Position numbers and translations under genes: made by a program. Shown in pieces: positions 1 to 10,225 of a stretch of 64,000 nt of DNA (its first letter is position 1; every line of letters begins with the position of its first letter). This DNA is from Streptomyces diastatochromogenes (lineage in GTDB: Bacteria > Actinomycetota > Actinomycetes > Streptomycetales > Streptomycetaceae): the NCBI RefSeq assembly GCF_002242805.1, contig NZ_MCGQ01000058.1:1-64000 (forward strand), in the 5' to 3' direction. The notes beneath the pieces were generated by a model that was not told where the DNA came from, ran no database searches, and worked only from the letters and a program-made list of their open reading frames with translations.

Positions 1-250
1 GCGTCGGCGTGGGCGGGCACGGCGTCGGCGTGGGTTTCGGGCACGGCGGGGGCGTGGGCCAGTGGTCGCCGTCTCCCGCCACGGCCACCGCCACCGTGCC
101 GTCCGGGCCCGTCGAGGCGGACGCGCAGGCGTCGGCCGACGCGGTCCCGACCGGGCAGCCCACCAGAGTCCAGGTCAGCGCCAACAGGGCCAACACCCGT
201 GTGGCGGGCGCACATCGGGTCACTTCGGGTCCATGCACGACGGAGATCAT
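1..250 (-). CDS. Secreted Pro/Thr-rich hypothetical protein (partial, C-terminus off window)
   Basis: Read on the minus strand, the first 250 bases encode the N-terminus of an exported protein that runs off the left edge. After a short polar start there is a hydrophobic stretch (RVLALLALTWTLVGC) with a small-residue cleavage region (GTASADA), then a Gly/Ala segment and a PTP/PPC-rich tail (PPPCPKPTPTPCPPTP). The cysteine in LVGC could be a lipobox, but ASADA also fits signal peptidase I. The ATG at 250 is used here; a GTG at 223 would give a more usual signal-peptide length, and neither start has a strong ribosome site. It is divergent from the lipoprotein gene at 515. No family is recognised. 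The biased composition makes a wall-spanning or stalk region plausible, as inference. Confidence 0.55.
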   Translation of the reverse strand, partial: MISVVHGPEVTRCAPATRVLALLALTWTLVGCPVGTASADACASASTGPDGTVAVAVAGDGDHWPTPPPCPKPTPTPCPPTPT

Positions 251-514
251 GAGGCTCGGGGCGCCGTCGTACTCCGGAGTGCGCCGGGATTGGCCCGAAG
301 GGGTGACAAATCGCGATCAATGGTTTGAAGGGACGATGTGGACCAACTAGCCGATTTGCGGGCTCGTACGACTCCCCGCGCGCGGGACGCGTCACAGGAT
401 CCGGAAAGAATTTCGCGTCCCCGTTGAACGCTCCGCCCCCTCCGCCGCGTACCCATGGCCGTGCGGCGGCGCAGCAAGGCGCTGCAATATCCAGGCAAAA
501 TTGGGGAGTTGGCG

Positions 515-1486
515 ATGAAGACCTCCTGGCGGACCGCCTCACTGGTGGCCACGGCCGCTTCGGTGCTGGCGCTGACGACGGCGTGCGGTCAGGACAACAG
601 CACCACCCCGGCATCGGCGGCCCAGAACGTCGGGGCCACGGCCGCTGCGGGTGACTACGGCAACCCGGGCGCCGCAGCCGGCACGGGCACCGCCGCGGGC
701 AACGGGTACGGCGCCGACGGCAACCAGAGCTCCAGCTCGCCGAGCCCTGCCGCCCCCGCGGGCAAGCTGACCGTGGCCAGCAACCCCGACCTGGGCAACG
801 TGCTGACCGACGGTTCCGGCCTCACCCTCTACCGGTTCGACAAGGACACCGCCAATCCGCCCAAGTCGAACTGCGAGGGCGACTGCGCCACCACCTGGCC
901 GCCGGTGCCCGCCGACGACGCCACCGCCGGCGCCGGCATCGACAAGGCGCTGCTCGGCGAAGTCACCCGCCCCGACGGCACCAAGCAGCTGACCATCGGC
1001 GGCTGGCCCGCCTACCGCTACGTCAAGGACGTCAACTCCGGTGACGTCAACGGCCAGGGCGTGGGCGGCAAGTGGTTCGCGCTCGCCCCCAACGGCAAGA
1101 AGGCCTCGCTGTCCGCCCTGCCCGGTCTGTCCGTCCGCAAGGACCCCAAGCTGGGCGACATCATCGTGGACAAGAACGGCATGACGGTCTACCGGTTCCT
1201 GAAGGACAAGGCGTGGCCGAAGGTCGTCTCGAACTGCATCGGGGCCTGCCTGGAGAAGTGGCCCGCGGTCGCCCCGGTCAAGCCCGAGAACACCGAGGGC
1301 GTCCAGAAGAAGGGGCTGATGGGCTTCACCCGGCCCGACGGGGAGAAGCAGATGACCGTCAACTGCTGGCCCATCTACACCTTCTCCGGCGACAAGGCCG
1401 CCGGTGACACCAACGGTCAGGGCGTGGGGGGCACTTGGTACGCCGTCTCGCCCGACGGAAAGCCGGTCGGCGCGCCGGGCAAGTAG
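515..1486 (+). CDS. Secreted-repeat lipoprotein (two PF03640-type repeats)
   Basis: A 323-aa lipoprotein. The start at 515 is chosen because it gives a textbook signal peptide (MKTSWRT, hydrophobic core, lipobox LTTAC with Cys24) and follows GGGGAG at a good distance; the longer frame from 455 only adds a polar stretch. A Ser/Gly/Ala linker (to about residue 80) leads into two copies of the secreted-repeat domain of unknown function. Each carries a G-LTLYRF or GMTVYRF strand, a C-x3-C-x4-W motif (CEGDCATTW, CIGACLEKW) and a TRPDG-KQ segment, and ends in NGQGVGG-W. Such proteins are anchored on the outer face of the cell membrane; their ligand is not established. The gene is followed by a strong terminator, so it is a single-gene unit. 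I am sure of the family and have no view on the exact role. Confidence 0.85.
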   Translation: MKTSWRTASLVATAASVLALTTACGQDNSTTPASAAQNVGATAAAGDYGNPGAAAGTGTAAGNGYGADGNQSSSSPSPAAPAGKLTVASNPDLGNVLTDGSGLTLYRFDKDTANPPKSNCEGDCATTWPPVPADDATAGAGIDKALLGEVTRPDGTKQLTIGGWPAYRYVKDVNSGDVNGQGVGGKWFALAPNGKKASLSALPGLSVRKDPKLGDIIVDKNGMTVYRFLKDKAWPKVVSNCIGACLEKWPAVAPVKPENTEGVQKKGLMGFTRPDGEKQMTVNCWPIYTFSGDKAAGDTNGQGVGGTWYAVSPDGKPVGAPGK

Positions 1487-1535
1487 AGATCACCTCCCCA
1501 GGGTCGATCGCCCCGCCCACCGGCGCCTGACCGAA

Positions 1536-1581
1536 GGTCCGCCCCCTCCGCACCGCACGGAGGGGGCGGACCGTTTGTTTT
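1536..1581 (+). terminator. Rho-independent terminator after the lipoprotein gene
   Basis: A perfect 15-bp stem (GGTCCGCCCCCTCCG at 1536-1550 with its complement at 1558-1572) and a 7-nt loop is followed by GTTTGTTTT. This is one of the clearest intrinsic terminators in the window. Confidence 0.85.
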
Positions 1582-1609
1582 CACAAGGCCGTCACACAGC
1601 GGGGTCACA
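1581..1609 (+). promoter_or_regulatory. Three TCACA direct repeats upstream of the methyltransferase-rmdA operon
   Basis: TCACA occurs at 1581-1585, 1592-1596 and 1605-1609, just after the upstream terminator and about 140 nt before the methyltransferase start. The middle part (TCACACAGCGG) loosely recalls a BldD half-site but misses the conserved GT. It may bind an activator; this is inference from position and repetition only. Confidence 0.3.
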
Positions 1610-1744
1610 TGGGCACTTGCCGCAGGCAGTGACCGGGAACGGATGGTCAATTTCCGGTTCGGGTCGCTCCTTTGGCGGGCGATCAGTAGCCTCAGCTCGA
1701 ACACCGGATCGCCTGGACCTGTCGCCTACGCCTTGGAGAGATAC

Positions 1745-2557
1745 ATGGAGCGTCCCGCCTGGGCCCCACGAAGCATCGACATCTCGGTGCCGAGCGTTTC
1801 GCGTATCTACGATTTCTACCTGGGCGGTTCACACAATTTCGAGGTCGACCGGGAAGCGGCCCGCAAGGCGATGGAGTTCATGCCGGGCCTGCCGAAGATC
1901 ATGCAGGCCAACCGGGCGTTCATGCGCCGGGCGGTGCGCTTCGCGGCCGGGGAGGGCATCACCCAGTTCCTCGACATCGGCTCCGGCATCCCGACCTTCG
2001 GCAACGTCCACGAGGTGGCCCAGGCCGCGGCGCCGGGCGCCCGCGTCGTCTACGTCGACCACGATCCGGTGGCGGTCGCGCACAGCCAGGCGGTGCTGGA
2101 GGGCAACGAGGACGTCGAGGTGATCGCGGCCGACCTGCGCAAACCCCAGGAGATCCTCTCCAGTCCCCAACTGGAGCGCCTTATCGACCTGAATCGGCCA
2201 GTGGCCCTCCTCCTCGTTGCCATACTGCACTTCGTGGAAGACGCGGACGACCCGTACGGTGCGGTGGCGGAGCTGCGCGAGGCGCTCGCGCCCGGCAGCC
2301 TGCTGATCCTCACCCATGCCTCGTACGAGGGAATCCCGTTGCCGGCGGAGCGGGCCGAGGGTGTGGTGGACGTATACAAGGACATTCGCAACCCGCTGAT
2401 CATGCGCTCGCGCGAGGCGATCGCACGGTTCTTCGAGGGGTACGACATGGTGGAACCCGGACTGGTGCCGATGCCGCACTGGCGCCCGGAGTCGGCGCCG
2501 GAGGACGAGGATCCGTACGCCTTCTCCGGATTCGCCGGCGTGGGGCGCACGGCGTGA
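1745..2557 (+). CDS. SAM-dependent methyltransferase, DUF574/PF04672 family
   Basis: A 270-aa protein of the Streptomyces-enriched S-adenosylmethionine methyltransferase family formerly called DUF574. The family hallmarks are visible: an N-terminal SIDISVPSVSRIYDFYLGG segment (residues 10-28), the SAM-binding loop FLDIGSGIPT (75-84), the acidic end of strand beta2 (VVYVDHDP), and the late IILHF/LLVAILHFVED strand. The start at 1745 has GGAGAG upstream and gives the usual family length; the open frame extends 34 codons further upstream without a good site. Its stop overlaps the GTG of rmdA (GTGA), so the two are translationally coupled. The substrate is unknown for this family. The coupling to a c-di-GMP enzyme suggests, but does not show, a developmental role. 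Confidence 0.85.
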   Translation: MERPAWAPRSIDISVPSVSRIYDFYLGGSHNFEVDREAARKAMEFMPGLPKIMQANRAFMRRAVRFAAGEGITQFLDIGSGIPTFGNVHEVAQAAAPGARVVYVDHDPVAVAHSQAVLEGNEDVEVIAADLRKPQEILSSPQLERLIDLNRPVALLLVAILHFVEDADDPYGAVAELREALAPGSLLILTHASYEGIPLPAERAEGVVDVYKDIRNPLIMRSREAIARFFEGYDMVEPGLVPMPHWRPESAPEDEDPYAFSGFAGVGRTA

Positions 2558-4698
2558 GCGCGGAGCCGGACGGGCCGGAGGACAGACTGCGCCGGCTGAC
2601 GACGATCTGGAGCCGGGCGGTCTTCCCGGTCACCTCCACGTCGCTGACCCGTGCGGAGTTCGCGGAACAACTCCTTCCGCTCGCACGCCGGTTGAGCCAC
2701 CTCCTGCGGGCCCGCAGCTTCGACTCCGAGGAGGCCAAGGCGGTCGGCGCCGCGCTGGTCGACGCGCACTGCACCGACCCCGAGGCGCTCACCCGCACCC
2801 TGGACTGCGTCGACGCCTACCTGGTCCTCTACTGCGGCGAGGACGGCCCCCAGGACGAACTGCGCATGCGCTCCTCGCGGTTGCAGCACGCGATGGCCGC
2901 CGGGTACGCGCAGGCCCTGCGCGAGCGCACCCTCGCCGAGCAGGAGGCCATCGCCCAGGCCGCGTTGCAGGCCCAGGGCGTGGTCGCGCAGGCGCTGCAC
3001 GCCAGCGAGGCCCGCTTCCGGGCGGTGTTCGAGGGCGCGGCCATAGGCATCGGCATCGCCGACCTGGAGGGCAACGTGCTCCAGGTCAACGAGGCGCTGC
3101 TGCGCATGTTCGGCGGCTCCGAGCACACCGTACGCGGCCGCAACGTCATGGAGTGGACGCATCCCGAGGACGCGCCCCAGACCTGGAAGCTCTACGACGA
3201 ACTCGTCCGCGGCGAACGCGAGCACTACCACGTCGAGAAGGCCTTCAACCGTCCCGACGGCACGGTCCTGTGGACCAACCTCACGGTCTCCCTGCTGCGT
3301 GACGCCGACGGCGAACCGCAGTACCAGCTGGCCCTCATGGAGGACACCACCGAGCGCCGCCTGCTCAACCTCCGGCTGCGCTACGAGGCCACCCACGACG
3401 CCCTCACCGGACTGCCCAACCGCACCCTGTTCTTCGAGCGCCTGGAGAAGGCCCTGGGCGCGGGCGAGGGCCAGCGCTTCGGCCTGTGCTACCTCGACCT
3501 GGACGGCTTCAAGACCATCAACGACAGCCTCGGCCACGCGGCCGGCGACCGGCTGCTGGTGGAGGTCGCCGACCGGCTGCAGTCCTGCGCCACCGCGCCC
3601 GGCGAGATGGTCGCCCGGCTCGGCGGCGACGAGTTCGTGGCCCTGACCACCGGCCCCGGCACCGAGCGCGAGGTCGACGAACTCGCCGAACGCATCCTGA
3701 ACGCGCTCATCACCCCCATCAGTATCGACGGCCGTGATCTGCTGGTGCGCGGCAGCCTCGGCATCGTCGAGGGCCCGGCGGGCGAGCGCACCGCGGCGGA
3801 GGTCCTGCGCAGCGCGGACATCACCATGTACCGGGCCAAGTCGGCGGGCGGCAACCGCTCCGAACTGGCCGACCCGGAGGCCGACGCCCGCGCGATCACC
3901 CGCCACGGCCTGACCACCGCCCTCCCCACGGCCCTGGAGCGCGGCGAGTTCTTCATCGAGTACCAGCCCCTGGTCCACCTCGGCGACGGCAGCGTCCGCG
4001 GTGCCGAGGCGCTGGTGCGCTGGCTGCACCCGCAGCACGGCGTCCTCGGCCCCGACCGCTTCATCCCGCTCGCCGAGCACACGGGCCTGATCGTCCCGCT
4101 CGGCCGCTGGGTCCTGGAGGAGTCCATCCGCCAGGCCCGCGAATGGCGAGAACGGTACGGCGAACAGACGACCGCCGGCCCCCTGCGCATCAACGTCAAC
4201 CTCTCCCCGTGCCAGCTCAGCCATCCCGGCCTGGTCCAGGACACGGTGGAGATCCTCGAACGCGCGGGCGTCGCCCCCGACGCCCTCTGCCTGGAGGTCA
4301 CCGAGTCGGCGCTGATCGGCGCCGACGACGACCTCCTCAAACCCCTGCGGCGACTCGCCGAGATGGGCGTCGACATCGCCCTGGACGACTTCGGCACCGG
4401 CTACTCCAACCTCGCCAACCTGCGCCGCCTCCCGGTGAGCATCCTCAAGCTGGACCGCTCCTTCACCCAGGGCATGCAGCAGTTCCCGGCCGACCCGGTC
4501 GACCTGAAGATCGTCGAGGGCATCGTCACCCTGGCCCACAGCCTCGACCTCGCGGTCACCGTCGAGGGAGTGGAGACCGGCGCCCAGGCCGAGCAACTCC
4601 GCATACTGGGCTGCGACACGGCCCAGGGCTGGTACTACGCCCGCCCCGGGCCGCCGGAGCGGCTGCACGAGCTGGCGCTGGTGGACGCGACGGGCTGA
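2554..4698 (+). CDS. rmdA: PAS-GGDEF-EAL c-di-GMP phosphodiesterase/cyclase, RmdA-like
   Basis: A 714-aa soluble protein with an N-terminal helical region (about 1-145), a PAS domain (about 150-265, beginning ASEARFRAVFEG), a GGDEF domain (motif intact at 357-361) and an EAL domain (EAL at 485-487, DDFGTG at 611-616). All the usual EAL metal and catalytic signatures I can check are present, so phosphodiesterase activity is expected. The RxxD product-inhibition site that normally precedes GGDEF is absent (APGE occupies that position). Architecture and locus match S. coelicolor RmdA (SCO0928 from memory), a c-di-GMP phosphodiesterase affecting colony development. It starts with GTG inside the methyltransferase stop codon and should be co-translated with it. 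The symbol rests on family and synteny, not on alignment. Confidence 0.85.
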   Translation: MSAEPDGPEDRLRRLTTIWSRAVFPVTSTSLTRAEFAEQLLPLARRLSHLLRARSFDSEEAKAVGAALVDAHCTDPEALTRTLDCVDAYLVLYCGEDGPQDELRMRSSRLQHAMAAGYAQALRERTLAEQEAIAQAALQAQGVVAQALHASEARFRAVFEGAAIGIGIADLEGNVLQVNEALLRMFGGSEHTVRGRNVMEWTHPEDAPQTWKLYDELVRGEREHYHVEKAFNRPDGTVLWTNLTVSLLRDADGEPQYQLALMEDTTERRLLNLRLRYEATHDALTGLPNRTLFFERLEKALGAGEGQRFGLCYLDLDGFKTINDSLGHAAGDRLLVEVADRLQSCATAPGEMVARLGGDEFVALTTGPGTEREVDELAERILNALITPISIDGRDLLVRGSLGIVEGPAGERTAAEVLRSADITMYRAKSAGGNRSELADPEADARAITRHGLTTALPTALERGEFFIEYQPLVHLGDGSVRGAEALVRWLHPQHGVLGPDRFIPLAEHTGLIVPLGRWVLEESIRQAREWRERYGEQTTAGPLRINVNLSPCQLSHPGLVQDTVEILERAGVAPDALCLEVTESALIGADDDLLKPLRRLAEMGVDIALDDFGTGYSNLANLRRLPVSILKLDRSFTQGMQQFPADPVDLKIVEGIVTLAHSLDLAVTVEGVETGAQAEQLRILGCDTAQGWYYARPGPPERLHELALVDATG

Positions 4699-4713
4699 CG
4701 GTACGGATACGAC

Positions 4714-4738
4714 CGTGGCGGCCCGCTCCGCCGCCACG
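4714..4738 (+). terminator. Hairpin after rmdA
   Basis: CGTGGCGGC at 4714-4722 pairs perfectly with GCCGCCACG at 4730-4738 around a 7-nt loop, 15 nt after the rmdA stop. There is no T-tract, so termination is likely but less certain than for a canonical terminator. Confidence 0.5.
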
Positions 4739-4795
4739 TGCCGGTGCCGTACGGCCGTGCTCTACTTGATCCGTTCCCGAAGGAGCCGGATCGAT

Positions 4796-5575
4796 ATGAG
4801 CATCGAGCTGCAGGGCAGGACAGCCGTCGTCACCGGGGCGAGCAAGGGCATCGGCCTGGCGATCGTACGGGCGCTCGCGCAGGCGGGCGCGAGCGTCGTC
4901 GCCGGATCCCGCACCACGTCCGAGGGCCTGGACGCCCTGGTCAAGGACGGCTCGGTCGCCTGGGTCCCGGTGGATCTCGCCGAGTCGCAGGCGGCGGAGC
5001 GGCTGGTCGGCGCCGCCCGGGGACGCGTCGACGTCCTGGTCAACAATGTCGGCGCGGCCCCGGTCCGCACCAGCGGCTTCCTGTCCGTGACCGACGCCGA
5101 CTGGCAGCGCACCCTCGACCTGAACCTCCTCACCGCCGTACGGGTCACCCGGGCGGCCCTGCCGCTGATGCTGGAGGCCGGACAGGGCGCGGTGATCACC
5201 GTCGCCTCGGTCAACGCCACTCTGCCGGACCCGATGGTGATCGACTACAGCGCGAGCAAGGCAGCCCTCGTCGCGTTCTCCAAGGCGCTGTCCAAGGAGG
5301 TCGGCCCCCGGGGCATCCGGGTCAACACCGTGAGCCCCGGACCGGTGGAGACGGAGCTGTGGCTCGGCGGGGGCGGGGTGGCCGACACCCTGTCGGCCGC
5401 GGCGGGCAGCACGCCCGAGGACGTGGTGGCCCAGGTGTCGAGCGCCACCGTCACCGGCCGTTTCTCGCGGCCGGAGGAGGTCGCCGACCTGGTCCTGTTC
5501 CTGGCGGGCGACCGGTCGGGCAACATCGTCGGCAGCGACCTGGTGATCGACGGCGGCTACGTCCCGACCTGGTGA
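4796..5575 (+). CDS. SDR-family NAD(P)-dependent oxidoreductase
   Basis: A 259-aa classical short-chain dehydrogenase/reductase. It shows the glycine-rich cofactor loop TGASKGIG (13-20), the NNVG motif (83-86) where most family members have NNAG, a Ser near 138 in TVASVN, and the catalytic YSASK with Tyr151 and Lys155. It closes with the typical SGNIVGSDLVIDGGY tail. The start at 4796 follows AAGGAG; the longer open frame from 4715 would add an unlikely Arg/Cys-rich leader. The residue before the nucleotide-binding loop and SRTT after beta2 suggest NADP use, as inference. It stands alone, convergent with the LysR gene, and its substrate cannot be told from context. Confidence 0.85.
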   Translation: MSIELQGRTAVVTGASKGIGLAIVRALAQAGASVVAGSRTTSEGLDALVKDGSVAWVPVDLAESQAAERLVGAARGRVDVLVNNVGAAPVRTSGFLSVTDADWQRTLDLNLLTAVRVTRAALPLMLEAGQGAVITVASVNATLPDPMVIDYSASKAALVAFSKALSKEVGPRGIRVNTVSPGPVETELWLGGGGVADTLSAAAGSTPEDVVAQVSSATVTGRFSRPEEVADLVLFLAGDRSGNIVGSDLVIDGGYVPTW

Positions 5576-5615
5576 CCCGGACCCGGTGCCACAGGCCTGG
5601 TGACCGGCCGCGTCA

Positions 5616-6500
5616 TCACCTCTCCAGCAGCATCCGCTGCAACTCCCGGGCCGCGCGCGGCGGAGCCACGTCGCTGCGGTGGGCCAGCGCGATCGTACGG
5701 TGCAGGCCGGGCCGGGCCAGCGGAGTGACCCGCAGCCCCCGCCCGGTGCGGGCCGCCACCATGCGCGGTACGACCGCGACCCCCAGCCCGGACCGGACGA
5801 AGCCGAGGACCGCGTCCATCTCGCCGCCCTCCACCGCGAAGTCCGGCTCGAAACCCTCCGCCCGGCACGCGGCGACCGTCAGCTCCCTGAGGTCGTAGCC
5901 GTGCCGGAACATCACCAGCCGTTCGCCCTCCAGATCCGCGATGCGCACGACCCGGCCGCCGCCGCCGGGCGCCCTCACCTCCGGTGAGGACACCACCACC
6001 AGATCCTCCCGCAGCAGTTCCACCGTGGTCAGGGCGGGCGCGGGCGTCGGCAGCGGGAGCACGACGAGGGCGAGGTCGAGGGCGCCGCGGGCCAGCCCCC
6101 GCACCAGGTCGTGCGAGCCGCCCTCCTCGATCAGCAGCCGGATGCCCGGATAGCGGTCGTGGAAGGCGCGCAGGACGTCCGGCAGCAGGCCGGTGCACAG
6201 GCTCGGCGTCGCGCCCAGCCGCACCCGCCCCCGCCGCAGCTGCACCAGCTCCTGCACCTCGTACCGGGCCGTGTCCGCGTCCGCGAGGATCCGCCGGGCC
6301 AGCGGGAGCAGCGCCTCGCCCGCGTCGGTGAGCGTGATGTTGCCCCGGGCGCGCAGGAACAGATCCGCGCCCAGCTCCCGCTCCAGCGACTTGATCTGCT
6401 GCGACAACGACGGCTGGGCGACATGGACCAGTTCGGCGGCCCGGGTGAAGTGCCGGGTCTCGGCGACGGCCACGAAGTACTGAAGCTGCTGGAACTGCAC
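5616..6500 (-). CDS. LysR-family regulator, probable controller of the sdh operon
   Basis: A 294-aa LysR-type regulator. The N-terminal winged HTH spans about residues 3-60 (LQYFVAVAETRHFTRAAEL, then SLSQQIKSLERELG), followed by the substrate-binding effector domain. The GTG at 6500 is preferred because it places the HTH at the family's usual offset; the open frame continues to 6542 with an untypical leader. It is divergent from sdhC with 84 bp between starts. A 15-bp T-N11-A dyad (ATAG-N7-CTAT) sits 10 nt upstream of its start, so autoregulation and control of sdhCAB are likely. The effector is unknown; a TCA or short organic acid would be the natural guess. Confidence 0.8.
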   Translation of the reverse strand: MQFQQLQYFVAVAETRHFTRAAELVHVAQPSLSQQIKSLERELGADLFLRARGNITLTDAGEALLPLARRILADADTARYEVQELVQLRRGRVRLGATPSLCTGLLPDVLRAFHDRYPGIRLLIEEGGSHDLVRGLARGALDLALVVLPLPTPAPALTTVELLREDLVVVSSPEVRAPGGGGRVVRIADLEGERLVMFRHGYDLRELTVAACRAEGFEPDFAVEGGEMDAVLGFVRSGLGVAVVPRMVAARTGRGLRVTPLARPGLHRTIALAHRSDVAPPRAARELQRMLLER

Positions 6501-6509
6501 GGTTACAGA

Positions 6510-6524
6510 ATAGTTCCTGCCTAT
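6510..6524. promoter_or_regulatory. LysR-type T-N11-A operator between the LysR gene and sdhC
   Basis: ATAG (6510-6513) and CTAT (6521-6524) form an inverted repeat of the LysR T-N11-A type in the 84-bp divergent spacer. Position and symmetry support binding by the adjacent regulator; this is inference. Confidence 0.55.
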
Positions 6525-6545
6525 GGAAACAAGCTGGACCATGTC

Positions 6546-6576
6546 TTGGACCGATCGGGTCCGGCGCGCCTAGCGT
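6546..6576 (+). promoter_or_regulatory. Putative sdhC promoter, possibly giving a leaderless mRNA
   Basis: TTGGAC (6546-6551) and TAGCGT (6571-6576) are separated by 19 bp. The expected start of transcription falls within a few bases of the sdhC ATG at 6585, and no ribosome site is visible, so the message may be leaderless. Confidence 0.4.
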
Positions 6577-6584
6577 GCTGTGCC

Positions 6585-7292
6585 ATGGCTCTGGCAACGC
6601 GGACGGACCGACGGCCGTCCATGGCGCGCACGATGTGGGACAGCACCGTCGGCAAGAAGACGATCATGGCCGTCAGCGGTCTGATCATGCTGCTGTACCT
6701 GGTCGCGCACATGATCGGGAACCTGAAGATCTACTTCGGGGCGGGCGAGTTCAACCACTACGCCCATTGGCTGCGCACCGTCGGCGAACCGTTCATGCAC
6801 TACGAGTGGACGCTCTGGCTCATCCGGATCGTCCTGGTCGTCGCCGTGGTCGCCCACGCCACGTCCGCGTACCAGCTCAGCCGCCGCGACATCAAGGCAC
6901 GGCCCAGCAAGTACGTGCACAGGAAGCCGCGGGCCAGTTACGCCACGCGGACCATGCGCTGGGGCGGGATCATCCTCGGCCTGTTCATCGTCTGGCACAT
7001 CCTGGACCTGACCACCGGCACCGTGCACTCCGGCGGCTTCCAGGAGGGCCACCCGTACCAGAACGTGGTGGACACCTTCTCCACCTGGTACGGCAACGTC
7101 ATCTACATCGTCGCGATGCTCGCGCTCGGCCTGCACATCCGGCACGGCTTCTGGAGCGCCGCCCAGACCCTCGGCGTCGGCAGCCGCGCCCGCGACCGCG
7201 CCCTGAAGACCGTCGCCGACGTCCTCGCGCTGCTGCTCACGGCCGGCTTCATCGCCGTACCCGTGGGCGTCATGACCGGAGTGGTGAGCTGA
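6585..7292 (+). CDS. sdhC: Succinate dehydrogenase cytochrome b558-type membrane anchor
   Basis: A 235-aa integral membrane protein of the single-anchor (b558-type) SdhC family, which needs no separate SdhD. Five hydrophobic segments can be followed, the first being IMAVSGLIMLLYLVAHMIGN and the last ALLLTAGFIAVPVGVMTGVV. Conserved histidines in VAHMIGN, VVAHATSA, VWHILDL and GLHIRHGFW are the expected ligands of two haems b. It anchors the SdhAB catalytic subunits and passes electrons to menaquinone. The ATG at 6585 is used. The stop lies 1 bp before the sdhA ATG, so this is the first gene of a tight three-gene operon controlled from the divergent spacer. Confidence 0.92.
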   Translation: MALATRTDRRPSMARTMWDSTVGKKTIMAVSGLIMLLYLVAHMIGNLKIYFGAGEFNHYAHWLRTVGEPFMHYEWTLWLIRIVLVVAVVAHATSAYQLSRRDIKARPSKYVHRKPRASYATRTMRWGGIILGLFIVWHILDLTTGTVHSGGFQEGHPYQNVVDTFSTWYGNVIYIVAMLALGLHIRHGFWSAAQTLGVGSRARDRALKTVADVLALLLTAGFIAVPVGVMTGVVS

Positions 7293-7293
7293 C

Positions 7294-9239
<1,946 letters not shown>

Positions 9240-9243
<4 letters not shown>

Positions 9244-9989
9244 AGCTCAACCTGCGCGTCTGGCGGCAGAAGAACGCCGACGCCGAAGGCGCCGTGTCCA
9301 CGTACGAGGTGGACGGCATCTCCGCCGACATGTCCTTCCTGGAGATGCTCGACACGCTCAACGAGGAACTCATCCTCAGGGGCGAGGACCCGGTCGCCTT
9401 CGACCACGACTGCCGCGAGGGCATCTGCGGCGCGTGTTCCCTCGTGATCAACGGGGATGCGCACGGGCCCGAGCGGACCACCACCTGTCAGCTGCACATG
9501 CGGTCCTTCAAGGACGGCGACACGATCGACATCGAGCCGTGGAGGGCGTCGGCGTTCCCGGTGATCAAGGACCTGGTCGTCGACCGGTCCGCCTTCGACC
9601 GGATCATCCAGGCCGGCGGCTACATCTCCGCGCCGACGGGCTCCGCACCGGAGGCGCATGCGGCGCCGGTGCCGAAGCCGGATGCGGACTTCGCGTTCGA
9701 GCACGCCGAGTGCATCGGGTGCGGGGCGTGTGTGGCCGCGTGCCCGAACGGTGCGGCGATGCTGTTCACCTCCGCCAAGGTCAACCACCTCAATGTGCTG
9801 CCCCAGGGTGCGCCCGAGCGGGAGACGCGGGTGCTGGACATGGTGGCGCAGATGGATGCGGAGGGGTTCGGCGGGTGCACGCTGACGGGTGAGTGTGCGA
9901 CCGCTTGTCCCAAGGGGATTCCGCTCGTGTCCATCACCGGCATGAACAGGGAGTGGCTGCGGGCGAACCGGAAGGTGGGCAAGCGCTAG
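9240..9989 (+). CDS. sdhB: Succinate dehydrogenase iron-sulfur subunit
   Basis: A 249-aa protein that carries electrons from FAD to the haem/quinone anchor. The N-terminal plant-type ferredoxin domain has Cys58, Cys63, Cys66 and Cys83 for [2Fe-2S]. The C-terminal domain has Cys158-x2-Cys161-x2-Cys164-x3-Cys168 and a final TGECATACPKG cluster for the remaining [4Fe-4S] and [3Fe-4S] centres. The ATG overlaps the sdhA stop (ATGA). Codon choice is noticeably less strict toward the 3' end (more gtg and gat codons), a small anomaly with no obvious meaning. It is the last gene of the operon, closed by a hairpin terminator about 40 nt downstream. Confidence 0.93.
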
Positions 9990-10028
9990 CCGCAAGAGAA
10001 GACGTTCGCCGTAAAGGGGCGGACGGGC

Positions 10029-10069
10029 GGGGCCGGGAGAGGTGCTCCTTCCGGCCCCGTCTGGTTTTC
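10029..10069 (+). terminator. Terminator of the sdhCAB operon
   Basis: GGGGCCGG (10029-10036) pairs with CCGGCCCC (10051-10058), with an inner GAG/CTC extension, and is followed by GTCTGGTTTT. It separates the sdh operon from olsB. Confidence 0.75.
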
Positions 10070-10225
10070 CGGTGGCGCGCTCGCCCACGCCGTTCAACAA
10101 GCCCACACCCATTCTCCGGGCACCGGTCACGCGTACGCCAACCGGCGTCGGAAGAACAGGAGCGGCAGAGCGGACCGACGTTCTGCCGCTCCCGCCGACC
10201 CCGGCCCGTGACCATGGAGAGAGCC

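Noticed and set aside
1591..1608. BldD binding site upstream of the methyltransferase-rmdA operon
   Set aside because: TCACACAGCGG matches part of the consensus, but the required GT and second half are missing; kept only as unexplained TCACA repeats.
2050..4737. 895-codon minus-strand frame
   Set aside because: It is antisense to the methyltransferase and rmdA, is repetitive in Gln/Val/Gly and has no recognisable domain; a GC-bias shadow.
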